Shown: positions 11,401 through 23,732, counted from the stretch's first letter. The stretch: 64,000 bases of DNA from Alnus glutinosa (GCF_958979055.1 NC_084891.1:26311501-26375500), one strand, 5' to 3'. The notes: a model not told the origin generated them from the letters alone. Numbers and translations: made by a program.

Positions 11401-14400
11401 TCAAAAAGATATAATATCTGGATATTTGGTGATGTAATGGATTATCAAATATGTCCCATTTAGCCAAAATAGTTCTCTCATCAAAATTCTCAGTTGCATA
11501 AGTTACACATCATGTAGAATTTGATCTTCTTCTTTCTTTTTTTTTTTTTTTTTTTTTTTCCAGTGTATAAATTTGTGCTACTGAATGGTAGTTAATGTCT
11601 GTCAAATTTGAATGGTGTTGTGGAAAGTCATTTGTAAGTTAACTTGGATATTTCTTGATAGATGCATAAACTTAGGTCAGGTGTAAAAAAATGTTTACAG
11701 TATACCACTAAATCCTTTTTGCTTCAAAAAGCAGGAAAATGAAACTAGAATCTAGTCTACGTCAACATATGACATGATGACTCCAGAAGATACTAAATCC
11801 AGATTTATTCCAATTTCCATGAGAAGATAAGATCAAAGTTGACATGCACGTTAGCTTATCTGCATCAGCACAGCCACCATGCAACATCAGGATGCAGTCC
11901 TTCTTGTGTATCTGAATGGCATTGCACTTGATTGCAGTGTAATCTGAATACCTTGAAAGGATAATAGATCTCAAGGCAAACAATGGAAAGTAGGTAGGCC
12001 TGTAGGTTAGAATCCATCTTTTACTAATAAATTCTTTTGCTAGGCAGACTTCAGTTACACAATTTTTTTTGTTTTTTTGTTTCTTACTCCATGTTGAAAG
12101 ATTTCATTGCGTCTCTATAAACTCTTAAGAGCACTGCTTAGAAAATTTAAATTTCCATTCCTTCATTGCTTGAGATGCAAATCTCAGCAGACTTTTCCTT
12201 GTGCAATGAAGATTTGATGAGGATAAGCTTTGGCACTGAGTACTGTAGGAACCACTTATTCCATAAAAAGCAAAGGACAATGGATTAAATCTGACAAGCA
12301 AACATGTTAGTAGTCCTTGGAAGGCCATGGCTTGATATGTTAATAGTAAGAGCTAATAAGTGGTCCAGTCATCTATAATGTGAGATTTATCGGATTTTTT
12401 CAGTGGTATATCTATATATATATATTATATATATTTTTTAAAAAGTTTGTTTACAACATTGCCTTTTGTTGTATTTTTCTATAATTTGCCATTTTTTAAT
12501 GAAGTCGCTTTGTCAGTGGATTCCTGTAATATCTGTTTTTTATGAGTTCCTTTTTTGGATCTTCCATACATTTTTAGGTTCTTAATGATGAACCGTGCAC
12601 ATTGGACAGGGTGCATGAAGTTGAACTGCTTCTACCATTCATGAAAGATACATATGCAGAAGGTGTGCTGGGAATTCCTTTCCCTCCCCCCCCACTCCTT
12701 TTTTTTCTTCCAATTCTTGACCATGCCATTCTTCGTGATGTTTCCATTGTTTTACATTATAATTGTATGTCTATGTCTAATTATTTGTTTACGTGTTCTA
12801 AAGCATGCAGCCAAAAAGATGTTCTTGGTGTTCTTGCCTTCAATGGATCCGTGTGTTCTTTTGCATACTTGAATCCGAAAGAACCAATTTCACAAGCTGT
12901 CTCTGATATAAAGGTATTCAATAATCAGTTCAGGCTTATTTTTTAGTTTACAATGAAGATTTGTTCTTGCTTCAGTATTGAAGGGTCGTGTAAATTTGAC
13001 ATTCCTTTGAAATGCCTTGAATTATTATTGGTTGATTGAATTTCATGCTGGTTTATTGTATTCACTGCAGACATACTTAAAAACCAGATGAATACGATAA
13101 ATGGTGTCAGCAACTTAGCAAGTGTGGTTTTTTTGTATACCCGAGATTTTAGGCGTCTCTAGCCAAAGCATTCTGTCTCTTTGATGTGCTGCACTACAAT
13201 TGCCTAACTTATGATATTCATTTATATGTACTTTTGAAGTGGAAGGCTTGCATATGGTGGCTGTATTTATCAAAAGATAAAGAAAAGGGTGGCTCATCAC
13301 TAACAAGAAGTGGATAATTATCACATAAAACTTCTGCATATTTTTTAGTCCTGTCTTTCCATCTCAGGTAGTTGCTGCTAGTTTCTCAAAGTACGACTCG
13401 GATTGCTTTTCTCATCAGCTACATTTTTATTGCCCATGAAATGCAAGACTTGAAGTTTTGTTTTGTTTTTTGCCTTTTGATATTTGCTGCTAGGAAAATA
13501 AATAGTTCTCGAGAGTCTTACTCTTATGAATAGCTTATGGTTGTTGCTCATTGTCCTGTGCAAACTTCGCTTCCTTTTGTGTATAGGGGGATATCATCAT
13601 GAGTTTGCGAAGTAGATTAGATATCATCTGTGATGAGGCATATGAAGATGTGGGGCCAAGAGATGATGTTAGGCAGGAAGCAAATGATCTGATATTGACT
13701 GAGAAACCTCTTTCGCAACTCGTCCTGCACCTATTAAGGTGTGTTAGCTCTATATTGATATGTATTTGTTTTGTTTATGAGGATAGTATTGACAGGAAAT
13801 TAACGGTCATTGTCAGTATAACAATTCGTGTATGACTGTCATTTCCATCAATTTTGTGAGGAATGTTGATCAATGGCATGGATCTGCCATATTTGATATG
13901 TATGCAGCTATCAATCATGTGTCATTACCTGACAATACCTAGGCTCCCCACCTCCCTTCCTTTTCTCCCTCTCCATAGTTATGTGACATTTTGAAGGATC
14001 CATGGAGGATGCCTGGGCTCGTGTAATGTAGCTGTTTTACTGCTGCCATCTACCATGGGTTTACAACAATTTGTGAGCCTGTTGTTAAAAGTAGAATTAA
14101 TTTAAATTAAGGGGTCTATTTGTGTGTGACAAGGTCTTTATTTTTACCTTTAGTTTTTCATTGCAACTCCGTCCTTTCCTCCATCATCACTTTGCTTTTA
14201 GGCGGTTAATCTATCTCTTGTGAAGCAATTGTTTAAGAGTTGAATCATCGTATTTATGCAATCACATTTCATTGATACTTATTTTTGTTTGCCAGAACAT
14301 GATCTGAGCACTGACTACATCTTTTGTTATACGTTTGAGAACAGAAAAGAATGCAGTCTTTCATTTCCTCGAAGAGTATTTCTTCCTTGGTTGGCAGGCA

Positions 14401-15165
14401 CATACATATGCGACTACTTACAGTCATCCGAGACTCTTGAGGTTTGTACATCTAACTAAATGAGTAAAATATCTAGTTGTATGGTTTGTTGCAAGGATTT
14501 TTTTTTAGGAAAAGGGATTCTCTTAAACAACAGAAGATTAATTGGACTGGCGTATCATGAATAATGGAATTCTGGAATTCTTCCTTGGGTTGTTTGTGTG
14601 GTTATGCATGGTCTGGACAATCCTGCATAATGATTTTCCGTACTTCACAGATCATCTTGATGTCAATCATAATATCCATATGACAAAACAACTTTTTTAG
14701 TATTGAACCAAACTAATGAATTTTATATGTTCTGATGATCTTGAAATAACATGTTCTTGCAAAATTGATTTGCCTTTCTGTTATGCTCAGCAGTTGGTCC
14801 TCCCTCCCCCAAATGATTAGCATTATCTTAGTTATTCTTACTCCTGCTTTCTATGTTCAACCTAGGTTCTAAAAGATCATTGTGTTGAGCTAATGTCCAT
14901 GGAAGCTCCAAGTGATACCTCAACAATCTTGGAACCAGAAAATGAAGCTCCATCTATGGTCACCAAGTCCTTCTGGGATGTGGCAATTCCCTTCTATTCA
15001 GCATCTATCTCACCCGTAGAGAAAGGTGGAAGTGACAGGAGAGAGGAAATTAGAAAAAAATCTACTAAGTCAGATAGTGTCAACGGCATGGGTGCTGTTC
15101 TCTTCCTTCTCCTATCTATCTTAGTGGGGTTTGTTCTCTATGTTTTTAGGGGATCAAGGTCGTAG
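8234..15165 (+). CDS. ODR-4-like membrane protein
   Basis: Eleven exons (8234-8314, 8456-8671, 8773-8868, 10143-10231, 10369-10497, 11203-11323, 12578-12662, 12804-12913, 13587-13738, 14345-14441, 14866-15165) keep frame throughout and give 491 aa. The start MVKAVVGEETRLKSIEDRL was chosen because plant ODR-4-like proteins begin this way, from memory. Landmarks are VGLVIGKLSSPLDRGFIYDL, DHDWIAEHARQVARMLVGG, GIYIWVSDSAFKNST, DFKMGRVLASLQTFKCTY and RRVFLPWLAGTYICDYL. The C-terminus has one membrane segment (GAVLFLLLSILVGFVLYVF, about residues 468-486) and a short basic tail. In animals ODR-4 helps some receptors leave the ER; the plant role is unknown to me, and ER/endomembrane location is inferred. 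Introns 3, 5, 6 and 8 are long. Intron 1 has a GC donor next to a microsatellite. Confidence 0.92.
8319..8411. repeat. compound (CT)n(TA)n microsatellite in ODR-4-like intron 1
   Basis: About 27 CT units run directly into about 19 TA units. The array starts only four bases after the exon 1 boundary and fills most of the 141-base intron. Arrays of this length are usually polymorphic. Confidence 0.97.
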
Positions 15166-16079
15166 TTCTTCAGGTAAAGCCTCAGTCACAATATCTAGTG
15201 GGGTTAATTTTTGTAGGCCTACAAATGAAAAGTAATTTTTTTGTTAATTCTTTGTCCTGTGTGGGAAAAGTGTTGAGTTGAATCTTATTTGTTGACATGC
15301 AGTTTCTTTTAATTTGTTGAAATTTTATTTTAAAAACGTCCATTTCTGGTTTGTGCCTTCTAGCCGAGACGGCCAAGCTCCATGACATGACAGCCCCTGG
15401 TTTGAAAGCTATTTCCACGATAAATTCGAATATATCTGAACATCAGTCAAGGGGGGAAGAAGAAGAAAAGAAGAAATTCATTATGAGCCTACGGGGGGTA
15501 GGGCTCCAGTACATGGGCCACACTCATAATTCTATGAATCCCAGGCAATCTCCAGAGAATGTATATACGCATTACATGTTCCATGTTTACACGTACTCTG
15601 CGTTACACATTTCTCACAAGCACGTGGTCATATTCGTTCTGAAAAGTGAAAACCAATGATCAAAATTTATCATTACAAGACCAAAATCAGTCATGTAGGA
15701 AAGCGGTCATTTTGCTCAGGCCCAAAAAAGGAGAGAAGGAAAACCGTCATTTTCCCTAACACGGTCTAGGAGGGACCGCCATTAACTTAAAAAGGAAAGA
15801 GGCTCCGGAGGACCGGGATACCATTGCCCGTCTCCTGCAATCGGGTAGGTAATTGAGAAGTCACTCGATGGGGCTCATGTCTAAACAAGCCAAAGTCTTT
15901 TACAATTGCAGTTAGAAATGTTACAATCCCAATGGTTCGAACCACTTGCGGGATCCATAATGGCTTTTGCTTCCTCTTGGAAATTACAATAGTATTATTT
16001 AACGTAGCACACCGCCGTTTTATTAATTATTATTTTTTATTTTTCCATTTTCAGTTTGTCAATGATATATGCATGCTAT

Positions 16080-16151
<72 letters not shown>

Positions 16152-17143
16152 TTTGTAAGTCACTTAAAAGACTTCAATTTGTATCATAAATTCATGAACA
16201 AAACTCTTAATTTAAAATAACTTTTTCTTTATGCAACTTAACCCCAACGGGCTACCGGCTACCGGTTCAGGAAATCATGATCTATGACCCAAGTGAAATT
16301 CAAATGGATCTTGTATGTGCTGCATAGAGTCTTCAACAAAGGTATAGGAGCAAATTAAGCAATGACACTGCTTTTCAGCAATTTGTTTTCTGTAGTAGAT
16401 GGTTTGAGCGTTTGTTATACTTGCTAGGCGCCACCAAGTTTTCTACTTGAGTAGTGATACATGGGGAACGTTTTTCGTCCCCATTACCTATTTTTTCATT
16501 TTTAAATAAAAATAAATAAAATTTGTCCTTTGATGTGACATCAAAGGACAAATTTTTATATTTTTTGATTTAAAAAACCAAAAGAGGGTGATGGGGGACG
16601 GTTGTTTGTCCCCCACCAATCATTTTCCTTTCTACTGCCTATGGTAGCAACTCAAAATTAGCTCAGTGCCATCCAAGCCTCAGCAAATCATTAGACAGGT
16701 GAGAGACTTGAGAGTAGAGAGAAATAAGAATTGGAGTCAATATGAAGATTCACTTGACCCAAAATGGGGGAAAAGGCAATCATGAAAGATAAGATTAGAT
16801 ATTAAAGATGTGAAACTCATTAAAACAGAAACCTTACTGTATGTTGAATTAAGAATTAACCAAACGTACAAAAAACAAGAACATCATCCATGGCCACCAT
16901 AGAGAGCCAAACTTAGTTGAATCAACCAAATGTGTCCACAACTTCATCTGAAAAAAAATTGGCACCTACATCTTTGTTATAGGCTTTAGATCTGTCTACT
17001 CCAAGAAAAAGGACTCTTGAAATTGCCTAACAGATCTTCCAACCTCACAAAAATGTACGCCTTATTTTCTGTGGCAAGATATTCACTTGGGAATTACCTC
17101 AGTGAAAGTATATTACATCTTGACCATCGTTATAGGCTTAGAG
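15166..17143. other. region between the ODR-4-like gene and PGM-like copy 1
   Basis: The ODR-4-like 3' UTR lies at the left. From about 15826 to 17050 the DNA is repeated at 35590-36615, that is, 3' of PGM-like copy 3, and so belongs to the duplicated unit. A 63-base run of T lies at 16086-16148 and a MITE at 16448-16628. Short open frames here (for example at 15351 and 15932) do not match any family I know. No gene is supported. Confidence 0.65.
16448..16628. mobile_element. MITE, palindromic-centre family, copy 1
   Basis: The element has imperfect terminal inverted repeats (about 34 bases, containing GGGGAAC/GGGGGAC and CGTCCCC) and a central palindrome around TTTGATGTGACATCAAA. It is flanked by TTTCTACT on both sides. 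The homologous site 3' of copy 3 (about 36200) has a single such sequence and no element. An 8- to 9-base duplication suggests hAT- or Mutator-type mobilisation. Confidence 0.8.
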
Positions 17144-20100
17144 TTAGTTAGTCGTTGAGAAAGCTGATGCCTTCAGGCTGCAGAAAGAAGAACCAAAAAA
17201 TTATTTTTCTGCATTAAGATAGAATAGGGGATCTACGTTTTGCAAATGGCAATGCTCACCTCCAATCAATGATGACCACTGACCGAAGCTCACAATTCGC
17301 AAAACTGCATACACATATGTATTTTTGTTGTTGTTGTGTTTAATTAGTCACATTGGACGAAGATCTAAGGCAAAAACAGTATATCCTATAAGTTGAAATT
17401 TTTTATTAACATCTCCATTCTTGAGCTATTTATGTATTTATTAACAAGTGAAGCATATAAACGAATATAATACTTACGGTGCGCATATTTCAGTCTTCAC
17501 AGACGGATGACAATCATCTCCAAAAGCACTTAGGGCATGAAGCAAGAATGCGCTGTGGGTGACGATTGCAATCTCCTTCTCTTCACGTGTCCACAACCTG
17601 GGCCGATTGAGGAACGAGAAAAAAGCAAAGAAATTATTTTAGTGCATGTTCTATTAAATTGAAGAACATAATATTAAGTTTCTGGGAAAAAAAAAAGAGG
17701 GTAAAACAGGCAATCACCATTTCAAAAACTTCATTCCCCTGGCAGCAATTTCTTCATTCTTCTCTCTAATGTCAGTCTTCCATAAAATGTCATCATCACT
17801 TTCTATCTGAACAAGAATAAATTGACTTGGAGATTGGGATAACAAATCAATAGTCATGGGAAAATTGACTGTCAAAGGCACTTGTTCACATGATAAAGCA
17901 CTAACTATGATAAATTACTTGCCAGTGAAAAATCAATTGCAGGAAAAAGAGGGAGATATTCCCTAATGCTCCGTCTGTTATCACATGGATTAACCCCCTG
18001 TAGTAAGAAAATTAACACACATAAAAGGAGGAAGTGGGAAGGGCCCTTTATTTGCTACAATTTTCACTCATTTATTTATCAATAATTGAATTAAGTAATG
18101 AGAAATATGTTGCAAATGCAATAAATTTTCATACACAAAGGCAGAAAAAAGGCCCTGAAATATCTATTAGATGTACCATGACATACCAAACGTTCTCGGC
18201 AATGCTCTACTGCTAAAAATGGTGGGCAATTTAGGCTTGAAATTGCTGGATGGTCACTGTTCCCCGTATTTGCAACCATTAGAGGAGGCACATTTACCCC
18301 ACCTGTATATGCTTCACCACCAAAGACTCCAGCTGCTGTTTGCATAGTCCTGTAATGCAGCCATTGTTGGTCATGACTTATATAAGTCAAGAGTTCGATC
18401 TGGCAATTTAAACATGTAGACTCCAATTTGTTCAAAGAGCGGGATGTAAATTCTTCTAAAAAATAATTATTTTTTCTTTACTTTACTTGATGTAAGAACC
18501 TATGAATCACAGATACTTCAAAACCCTTGAAATATCAAAGGTTCGACACATATTGGACAAGGATACAACTTGGACACGGCCAAATATGTGTCCAGAAATA
18601 AAATAAATATCTTTGAAATCACAAGCTCAAGTCAGAAGGCATCACTTGGAAATGCGTGTCGATGAAATAGCTCTCATCAACAAATAATGCTTATTATATC
18701 TAGGTCAGAATCCAGTGATGATCGAGCTTAAGGAAAGAATCGTAGAAAAGATGGTCTGAACCACTTACACAGCATTAAGCACAAGGAGATGACTGAAACT
18801 TTCTAGATACAGAGGCAACAAAAATGCACCGACTAAGTTTACCTTAACAAAGGGGAAACAATGACTAAATCAATTCTTTTGGAAAGTCCACTTGCTTGAA
18901 CGTGCGTACGCAGATTATCAACCTGTTATGGCACCACAATATCATTCAACGACATTACTTTTAAAAGTTAACTCACGAACAACAAGTTTTCTACCAGGGA
19001 ATCAGTGGTATAAAACTATTTTCATAAGAGAACACTTAACAAGAACATGAACATAGTTAATTATGATGAAGTAACAATTAGAACATAATTAACCAGCAAT
19101 TACCTGCTTCCAGCCAAGAGGGGAAAGGTGTGCATCAAAAAAATCAGAAGATAAGTATGCATCGTGGTCCTTTTCCCCTTCCACGTTGTGAATCCCTTGG
19201 GCATGCCTTACCTTTACACATGGATTGACAAGACTGACATACTTTTGAAAGTACAAACAAAAAACCCCAAGAAGTAATCTCCCAAAAGAATGTGGATCAG
19301 CGTCAATTCTATAAATCCTAAACCTTCTACAATAAGAATAGTAATACCAATAATATAAGAAGGACAAGATCATTTTCACAAACCAGGTGAAGAGTTTTAC
19401 AACGGTGCAACGGGTAGAGACTTTGACCTCCAGTGGCATCCACTTCTTTGGTCATAAAAGAAGACAACCAACCTAAAATAAGATCATTCCATGCACGTAA
19501 AAGTATCAATAAAATGTGGGTATACTTCATTCTTTATAATTATATATTCTTTAGGCCATAAAATGTGGCTAAAAGTAATAACCATAACTCCAGATTTGTG
19601 CTTAAGAGAATTACCATTATGGGCCGTTCAGATCGAATTCAGTGCAATACGACAGTTCCATGTGAGAGCAAGGTCGGGCTCTATCTGACCGACCCGAGCA
19701 GGTAGGTCCTGGACTACCCTGCACTTACCCGAACAATTGAAACCCACCATATGCTCTCACATAAGCTGTCCTATTGCACCTAATCGGTTCTGTTAGGCAA
19801 GCGATCAATCATGGTGTGCAAAATATTTCAATTAAAGCAATGATAAAGAACAAAAAGCAAAAGCAAAAGGAACGAAGACAACTGCCAAGTCAAACTTCAA
19901 CCCCTATATCCTTTGTCTTTGGTCTTTATTTTTTATTTTTATTTATTTTTTGCCCTTTGAACAAAAAATAAACTTCAGATATTTGGATATCTATCTCGTT
20001 AAATGAGATATTATTTTCAATGGCAGTCTATTAAAAAAAGAGAAATTATATAAATATATCTTGAGATATGATATTTTATCACTCAAAGATATAATTATTG

Positions 20101-20161
20101 ACTTTTTTTATTAAAAAAAAAAATTACAAAACTATGTAAATGGGTTGGAGTCTAGTTTTGT

Positions 20162-20212
<51 letters not shown>

Positions 20213-20542
20213 TCAATAGTTGTTTCTTTGAGTAGCAAAATATCATATCTCATACATTTTATACCCATCTTATTTTTAAATTTGAAGAAAATTGCACAAT
20301 TACTTCTTGTAGTTGCTAAATTACAATTACTCCATATGGTATAAAAAATAGAGAAATGCTTGGTGTCCTTCCTACTTCCATTCCATTCTTATCATTCTTG
20401 TCTACGTAAACCAATAATTATAAGATCTTTGTGGTAGGCTAAAATTACAAATTACTCGTTGAAGTCGTTTTCCGTCCACAAACTTAACAGAATCCGTTAA
20501 GTTGCCACGCCAGTTCGAATAAAAACGCGATACATGTCACTC

Positions 20543-20589
<47 letters not shown>

Positions 20590-21381
20590 TTAAAAAACTT
20601 TAATATTTATTTTTTTTAAAAAAAAAACAAAAAAAAGAAGAAAAAGAAAAAGTTTGGGACTTGGGAGGGGGGTGGTCGCACGCCACCCCAGAACAAGGGG
20701 TGAACTTCACATCCCCTCCTGGTGGCAGCCACCTCTCCCAAGTCTCAAACCTTTTTTTTTTTTTAAAAAAAAAAAAAAAATCTATGTTTTTAATTTTTCA
20801 TATATTAATATTTTTCATTAAAAGTGACACGTGTCACGTTTTTATTAGGACTGATGTGACAACCTGACGAACTCTGATAAGTTTGTAAACGGAAAACGAC
20901 TTCTGAAAGTAATTTGTAATTTTTGCCCACCACAAACACAAATACCTTACAATTATTTTTTATATCACAATGAGTGATTTGTAATTTAAACCAATCACAG
21001 GGACCGATGATGCAATTTTCTTTTAAATTTGTAAAACTCACATTGGATCTCACAAATTCAATTATGAATTTAAAACTTAGGTGTATGAAAATAAATAAAA
21101 AATAGCAAGGATGAATGTTTAACATATTAGTTTCAACTTTCAAGCATGTATAATTTAGCTATTGAAAGCTATCTAATTAATGAACTATATGATCATGACT
21201 GAGCTTATTCTGATCAGCTGGACAATATCCATAGAAAAAGAAATTAAATGATAATATGCAGAAACAAAAGAAATATGATGAAAGACAATAAATAAGAATC
21301 ATATATTTAAAAAATAAAACAAAAATTGAATAGAAGTAAAAAGAACCAACCTTTTACCATGAAACTCATACTCGAACCCAT
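17144..21381 (-). CDS. PGM-like histidine-phosphatase protein, copy 1
   Basis: Ten exons on the minus strand (21381-21351, 19472-19384, 19211-19104, 18922-18843, 18349-18187, 17997-17923, 17806-17718, 17597-17478, 17304-17260, 17177-17144) join in frame to 277 aa. Motifs are LYPLHRCKTLHL, VRHAQGIHNVEGEKDHDAYL with catalytic His43, VDNLRTHVQ, LVIVSPLLRTMQTAAGVFGG and IVTHSAFLLHAL with the second His226. This matches plant 'phosphoglycerate mutase-like protein 1'. Such proteins share the histidine-phosphatase fold, but their substrate is not established and glycolytic mutase activity should not be assumed. Intron 6 has a GC donor. Compared with the sister copies it has EHCRERL for ELCREHL, DWR for DRR, and a short C-terminus (STTN, stop). 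Its promoter side is disrupted by a LINE tail and a MITE. Confidence 0.9.
19623..19792. mobile_element. intron 1 MITE A (PGM-like copy 1)
   Basis: About 40-base imperfect inverted repeats (GATCxGAATTCAGTGCAATA type, ending GTGAGAG) enclose a short GC-richer middle with AGCAGGTAGGTCC. The same element lies at the same intron position in copies 2 and 3, so it was present before the gene was duplicated. Confidence 0.7.
20050..20270. mobile_element. intron 1 MITE B with poly-T centre (PGM-like copy 1)
   Basis: Inverted arms of about 50 bases share GAGATATGATATTTT, CTCAAAGA and TATTGAC. The centre has a long T run (about 20167-20206). A related copy is at 59468-59672 in copy 3. Only the right end remains in copy 2 (33060-33105). 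Confidence 0.65.
20286..21021. mobile_element. Mutator-like foldback element in intron 1 of PGM-like copy 1
   Basis: Long inverted arms run from GAAAATTGCA at the left to TGCAATTTTC at the right. Mirrored blocks include CTTAACAGAATCCGTTAAGTT against its partner, GTCGTTTTCCGTC and ACGCGATACATGTCA. The middle holds a TA microsatellite (20550-20583) and a GC-rich hairpin bounded by GTTTGGGACTTGGGAGG. TTTTAAATTTG occurs at both outer flanks, consistent with a 9- to 11-base Mutator-type target duplication. It has no coding capacity. Confidence 0.7.
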
Positions 21382-21387
21382 TTTGCT

Positions 21388-21712
21388 CCAACAGGTATTT
21401 CTTGAGGGAGATGTACCGGAAATTGCATGTGCTAGCCTTGCGGCAGGAAGAGTGTTGTCTGAGTCCGTACGGTCAATTGATTGAGGATACAAAAGCTAGA
21501 CTAAATAGTCTCCAATCTTTATATGCAGTTCACACTAGAGGCCAGAGGGGGAGGCAAACGACCATCTCATCATTTGGCGAAAGCAGTCCTCCATCAGTCT
21601 CTTAACCAAGTGTGGAAGGAGGATGGCCCTATGGTTATTCAGAGTACTGAGCAAGACTTCTCTTAGTCTTTTTTTAGTCAATGAAATCTCACTTCAAAAA
21701 AAAAAAAAAAAA
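21388..21712 (+). mobile_element. 5'-truncated LINE tail between copy 1 ATG and its promoter
   Basis: Frames read through remnants of a LINE RNase H C-terminus (for example an EGDVPEIA segment and a LTKCGRRMALW segment) and end in a poly-A run (about 21694-21712). In copies 2 and 3 the base 5' of the ATG continues straight into the leader, so this is an insertion specific to copy 1. Frames are broken. Confidence 0.65.
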
Positions 21713-21872
21713 AGGCTCATAATTGGGACAAAAAAGTCACGTGGCCTTTACGTCTTAGTCAAATTTGCAGGTAAAACGTCCCCAGCCCTCCACTTTTAAT
21801 TAAAAAGCAATTTTTTTATATCAAAAAGCCGGTTGAGGGACGGTAAAACGTCCCCCAACCATCACTATCCTT

Positions 21873-22056
21873 GAGGAGTCTTGCTACACAGGGGACGGTC
21901 ATCCGTCCCCTGTGAGCCTTTTATAATATAATAATAATTTTTTATTAAAAAGTAAGCTTTGATGTCACATCAAAGCATACTTTTTAATAAAAAAATATTA
22001 TTTTATTATAAATGGATGATGGGGGACGGATGAGTGTCCCCCATCAAGCATTTCCC
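21873..22056. mobile_element. MITE, palindromic-centre family, copy 2
   Basis: This is the same structure as the element at 16448: ends with GGGGACGG and CCGTCCCC blocks and a central palindrome CTTTGATGTCACATCAAAG. It lies 5' of PGM-like copy 1, between the LINE tail and the TA repeat, and adds to the distance between promoter and ATG. Confidence 0.75.
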
Positions 22057-22080
22057 TATATATATATATATATATATATA
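22057..22080. repeat. TA microsatellite at the presumed TATA region of copy 1
   Basis: This run is followed by AGATTAAGAGAGGCATAGA. The matching position in copies 2 and 3 reads TCTATATATTAAGAGAGGC, which on the minus strand is a TATA-box-like TAATATATAGA. The repeat is probably an expansion of that site. Confidence 0.6.
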
Positions 22081-22129
22081 GATTAAGAGAGGCATAGATT
22101 GAGAGGGAATGACTTCATATAGTGTTGAT

Positions 22130-23732
22130 GTAGTTTCTAGCATGGTGACGTGTTACCTGATGATTCGTTTTGTTTTTTATGATCTGCAAAATAACAAATA
22201 ACTGCATCGGGAGTGTCGACAATCCCCCTTCGATGCTTGAGTCAGAGAATATTAATTATGATTTCAGAGAGATAGTGTGCTTAAGATAATTGAGTCTAGA
22301 GTTATACCTGTTATAAATATGTATTTATAGGCTGAGAAGTCGCAACAAACCTGATGGCTTGACCTAATATTATTTAGGGCCTTAACTGTGGGCTAATCAT
22401 GCTTGAGTAGACTCGGCATGACTCGAGCACCAAAGACTCGTGTCCCCGAGCCACCATTAGCCTCGGGCCACCAAGTCAACTCAAACCAGATCAAATCAAC
22501 AAAGGTTGTCTTTCCCGGTTTGAAATACAACTAGTTCAGGAAGATAATCGCTTCAACTCAAACCAAATTAAATCAACAACAGTTGTGCTTTCAAAGAGCT
22601 TTTTCTGTATTACAACACCAGAAACCACAGTTTTTTGGAAATCAGTCTATCAACCCAAGTATTGAAACTAATCATTATTCAATATATATACATGGTAGAA
22701 AACCATACGGAGAGAAAACCCTTACAACAAACCATACGGGGAGAAAACCCCCTCGGTTTGAAACACAACCGACTCGAAACACACACCCCGATCATGTCCC
22801 TCGGAAACATTGGGGGGGTGACTCGGTTCAACTCAAACCGGATCAACTCAAAGTGTGGTCTCCCTCGGTTTGAAAAACAACCGGCTTGGAACACACACCC
22901 CGATCATGTCCCTCAGTAACATTGGGGGGTGACTCGGTTCAACTCAAACCAGATCAACTCAAAGTGTTGTCTCCCTCGGTTTGAAACACAACTGACTTAG
23001 AACACACATCTCGATCATATCCCTCGGTAACATTGGGGGGTGACTTGGTTCAACTCAAAACAGATAAACTCAAAGTGTTGTCTCCCTCAGTTTGAAACAC
23101 AACCGGCTCGGAACACACACCCCGATCATGTTCCTCGGTAACACTGGGGGGTGACTCGGTTCAACTCAAAGTGTTTTCTTCCTCGGTTTGAAATACAACC
23201 GGTTCGGGAATACATCCAAGTCACTCCGATTATCTCCCTCAACGATGATTCAAATACAACCAGTTTGAAAAGACAACTTGGTCACATATATGAGCTACCT
23301 TCCTCGGATTGTAAGGTACCTCGGACAAAATATTAAACTAGTAGCGTTGCCTTCTCTGGTTTGGAAGCCAACTCAGTCACATGCACGAGCCACCTTCTCG
23401 AGATTGGAAGGTAACTCGGTCAAATCAAATAATTAACACCCTCAGAAATAACTCAGACAAGTCTGAATTTTGTCTCAATTACTGGGGGGGTAGCTCGGCA
23501 TTAAACATAACATGTCATTGAAGTCAAGAGTTCATTTCATTAACAAAAACAATTCTTGACAAAAATGGACTCCTGTCTAAGTCCTTATCTTCGGCCACCG
23601 CCTTCTCTTTATCGGCTTGAGCAGCGGTCAAATCGCCAACAAGTGTCTCTCTCCAAGATTGAGTGGCACTAAGTTCGACGTAGAAACGACCATTGGCATC
23701 TTGAGCCTCAATTTACTCGCCCGACACTCGAT
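22130..23732. other. unclassified repeat-derived DNA between copies 1 and 2
   Basis: This interrupts the duplicated units: copy 1's 5' flank ends at about 22130 and the copy 2 3' flank resumes at about 23733. It contains a tandem array (22752-23200). A minus-strand segment at about 23560-23720 reads as a short coiled-coil-like peptide (ETLVGDLTAAQADKEKAVAE). That may be a remnant of a retrotransposon gag-like protein, but I cannot name it. No intact gene is present. Confidence 0.45.
22752..23200 (+). repeat. ~111-bp tandem repeat, about 4.5 units
   Basis: Units begin CTCGGTTTGAAACACAACCG and contain ACACACCCCGATCATGTCCC, TTGGGGGGTGACTCGGTTCA and GATCAACTCAAAGTG. Starts at 22752, 22864, 22975, 23085 and 23182 give spacings of 112, 111, 110 and 97. 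Such arrays are common in LTR-retrotransposon untranslated regions. The parent element was not identified. Confidence 0.85.
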
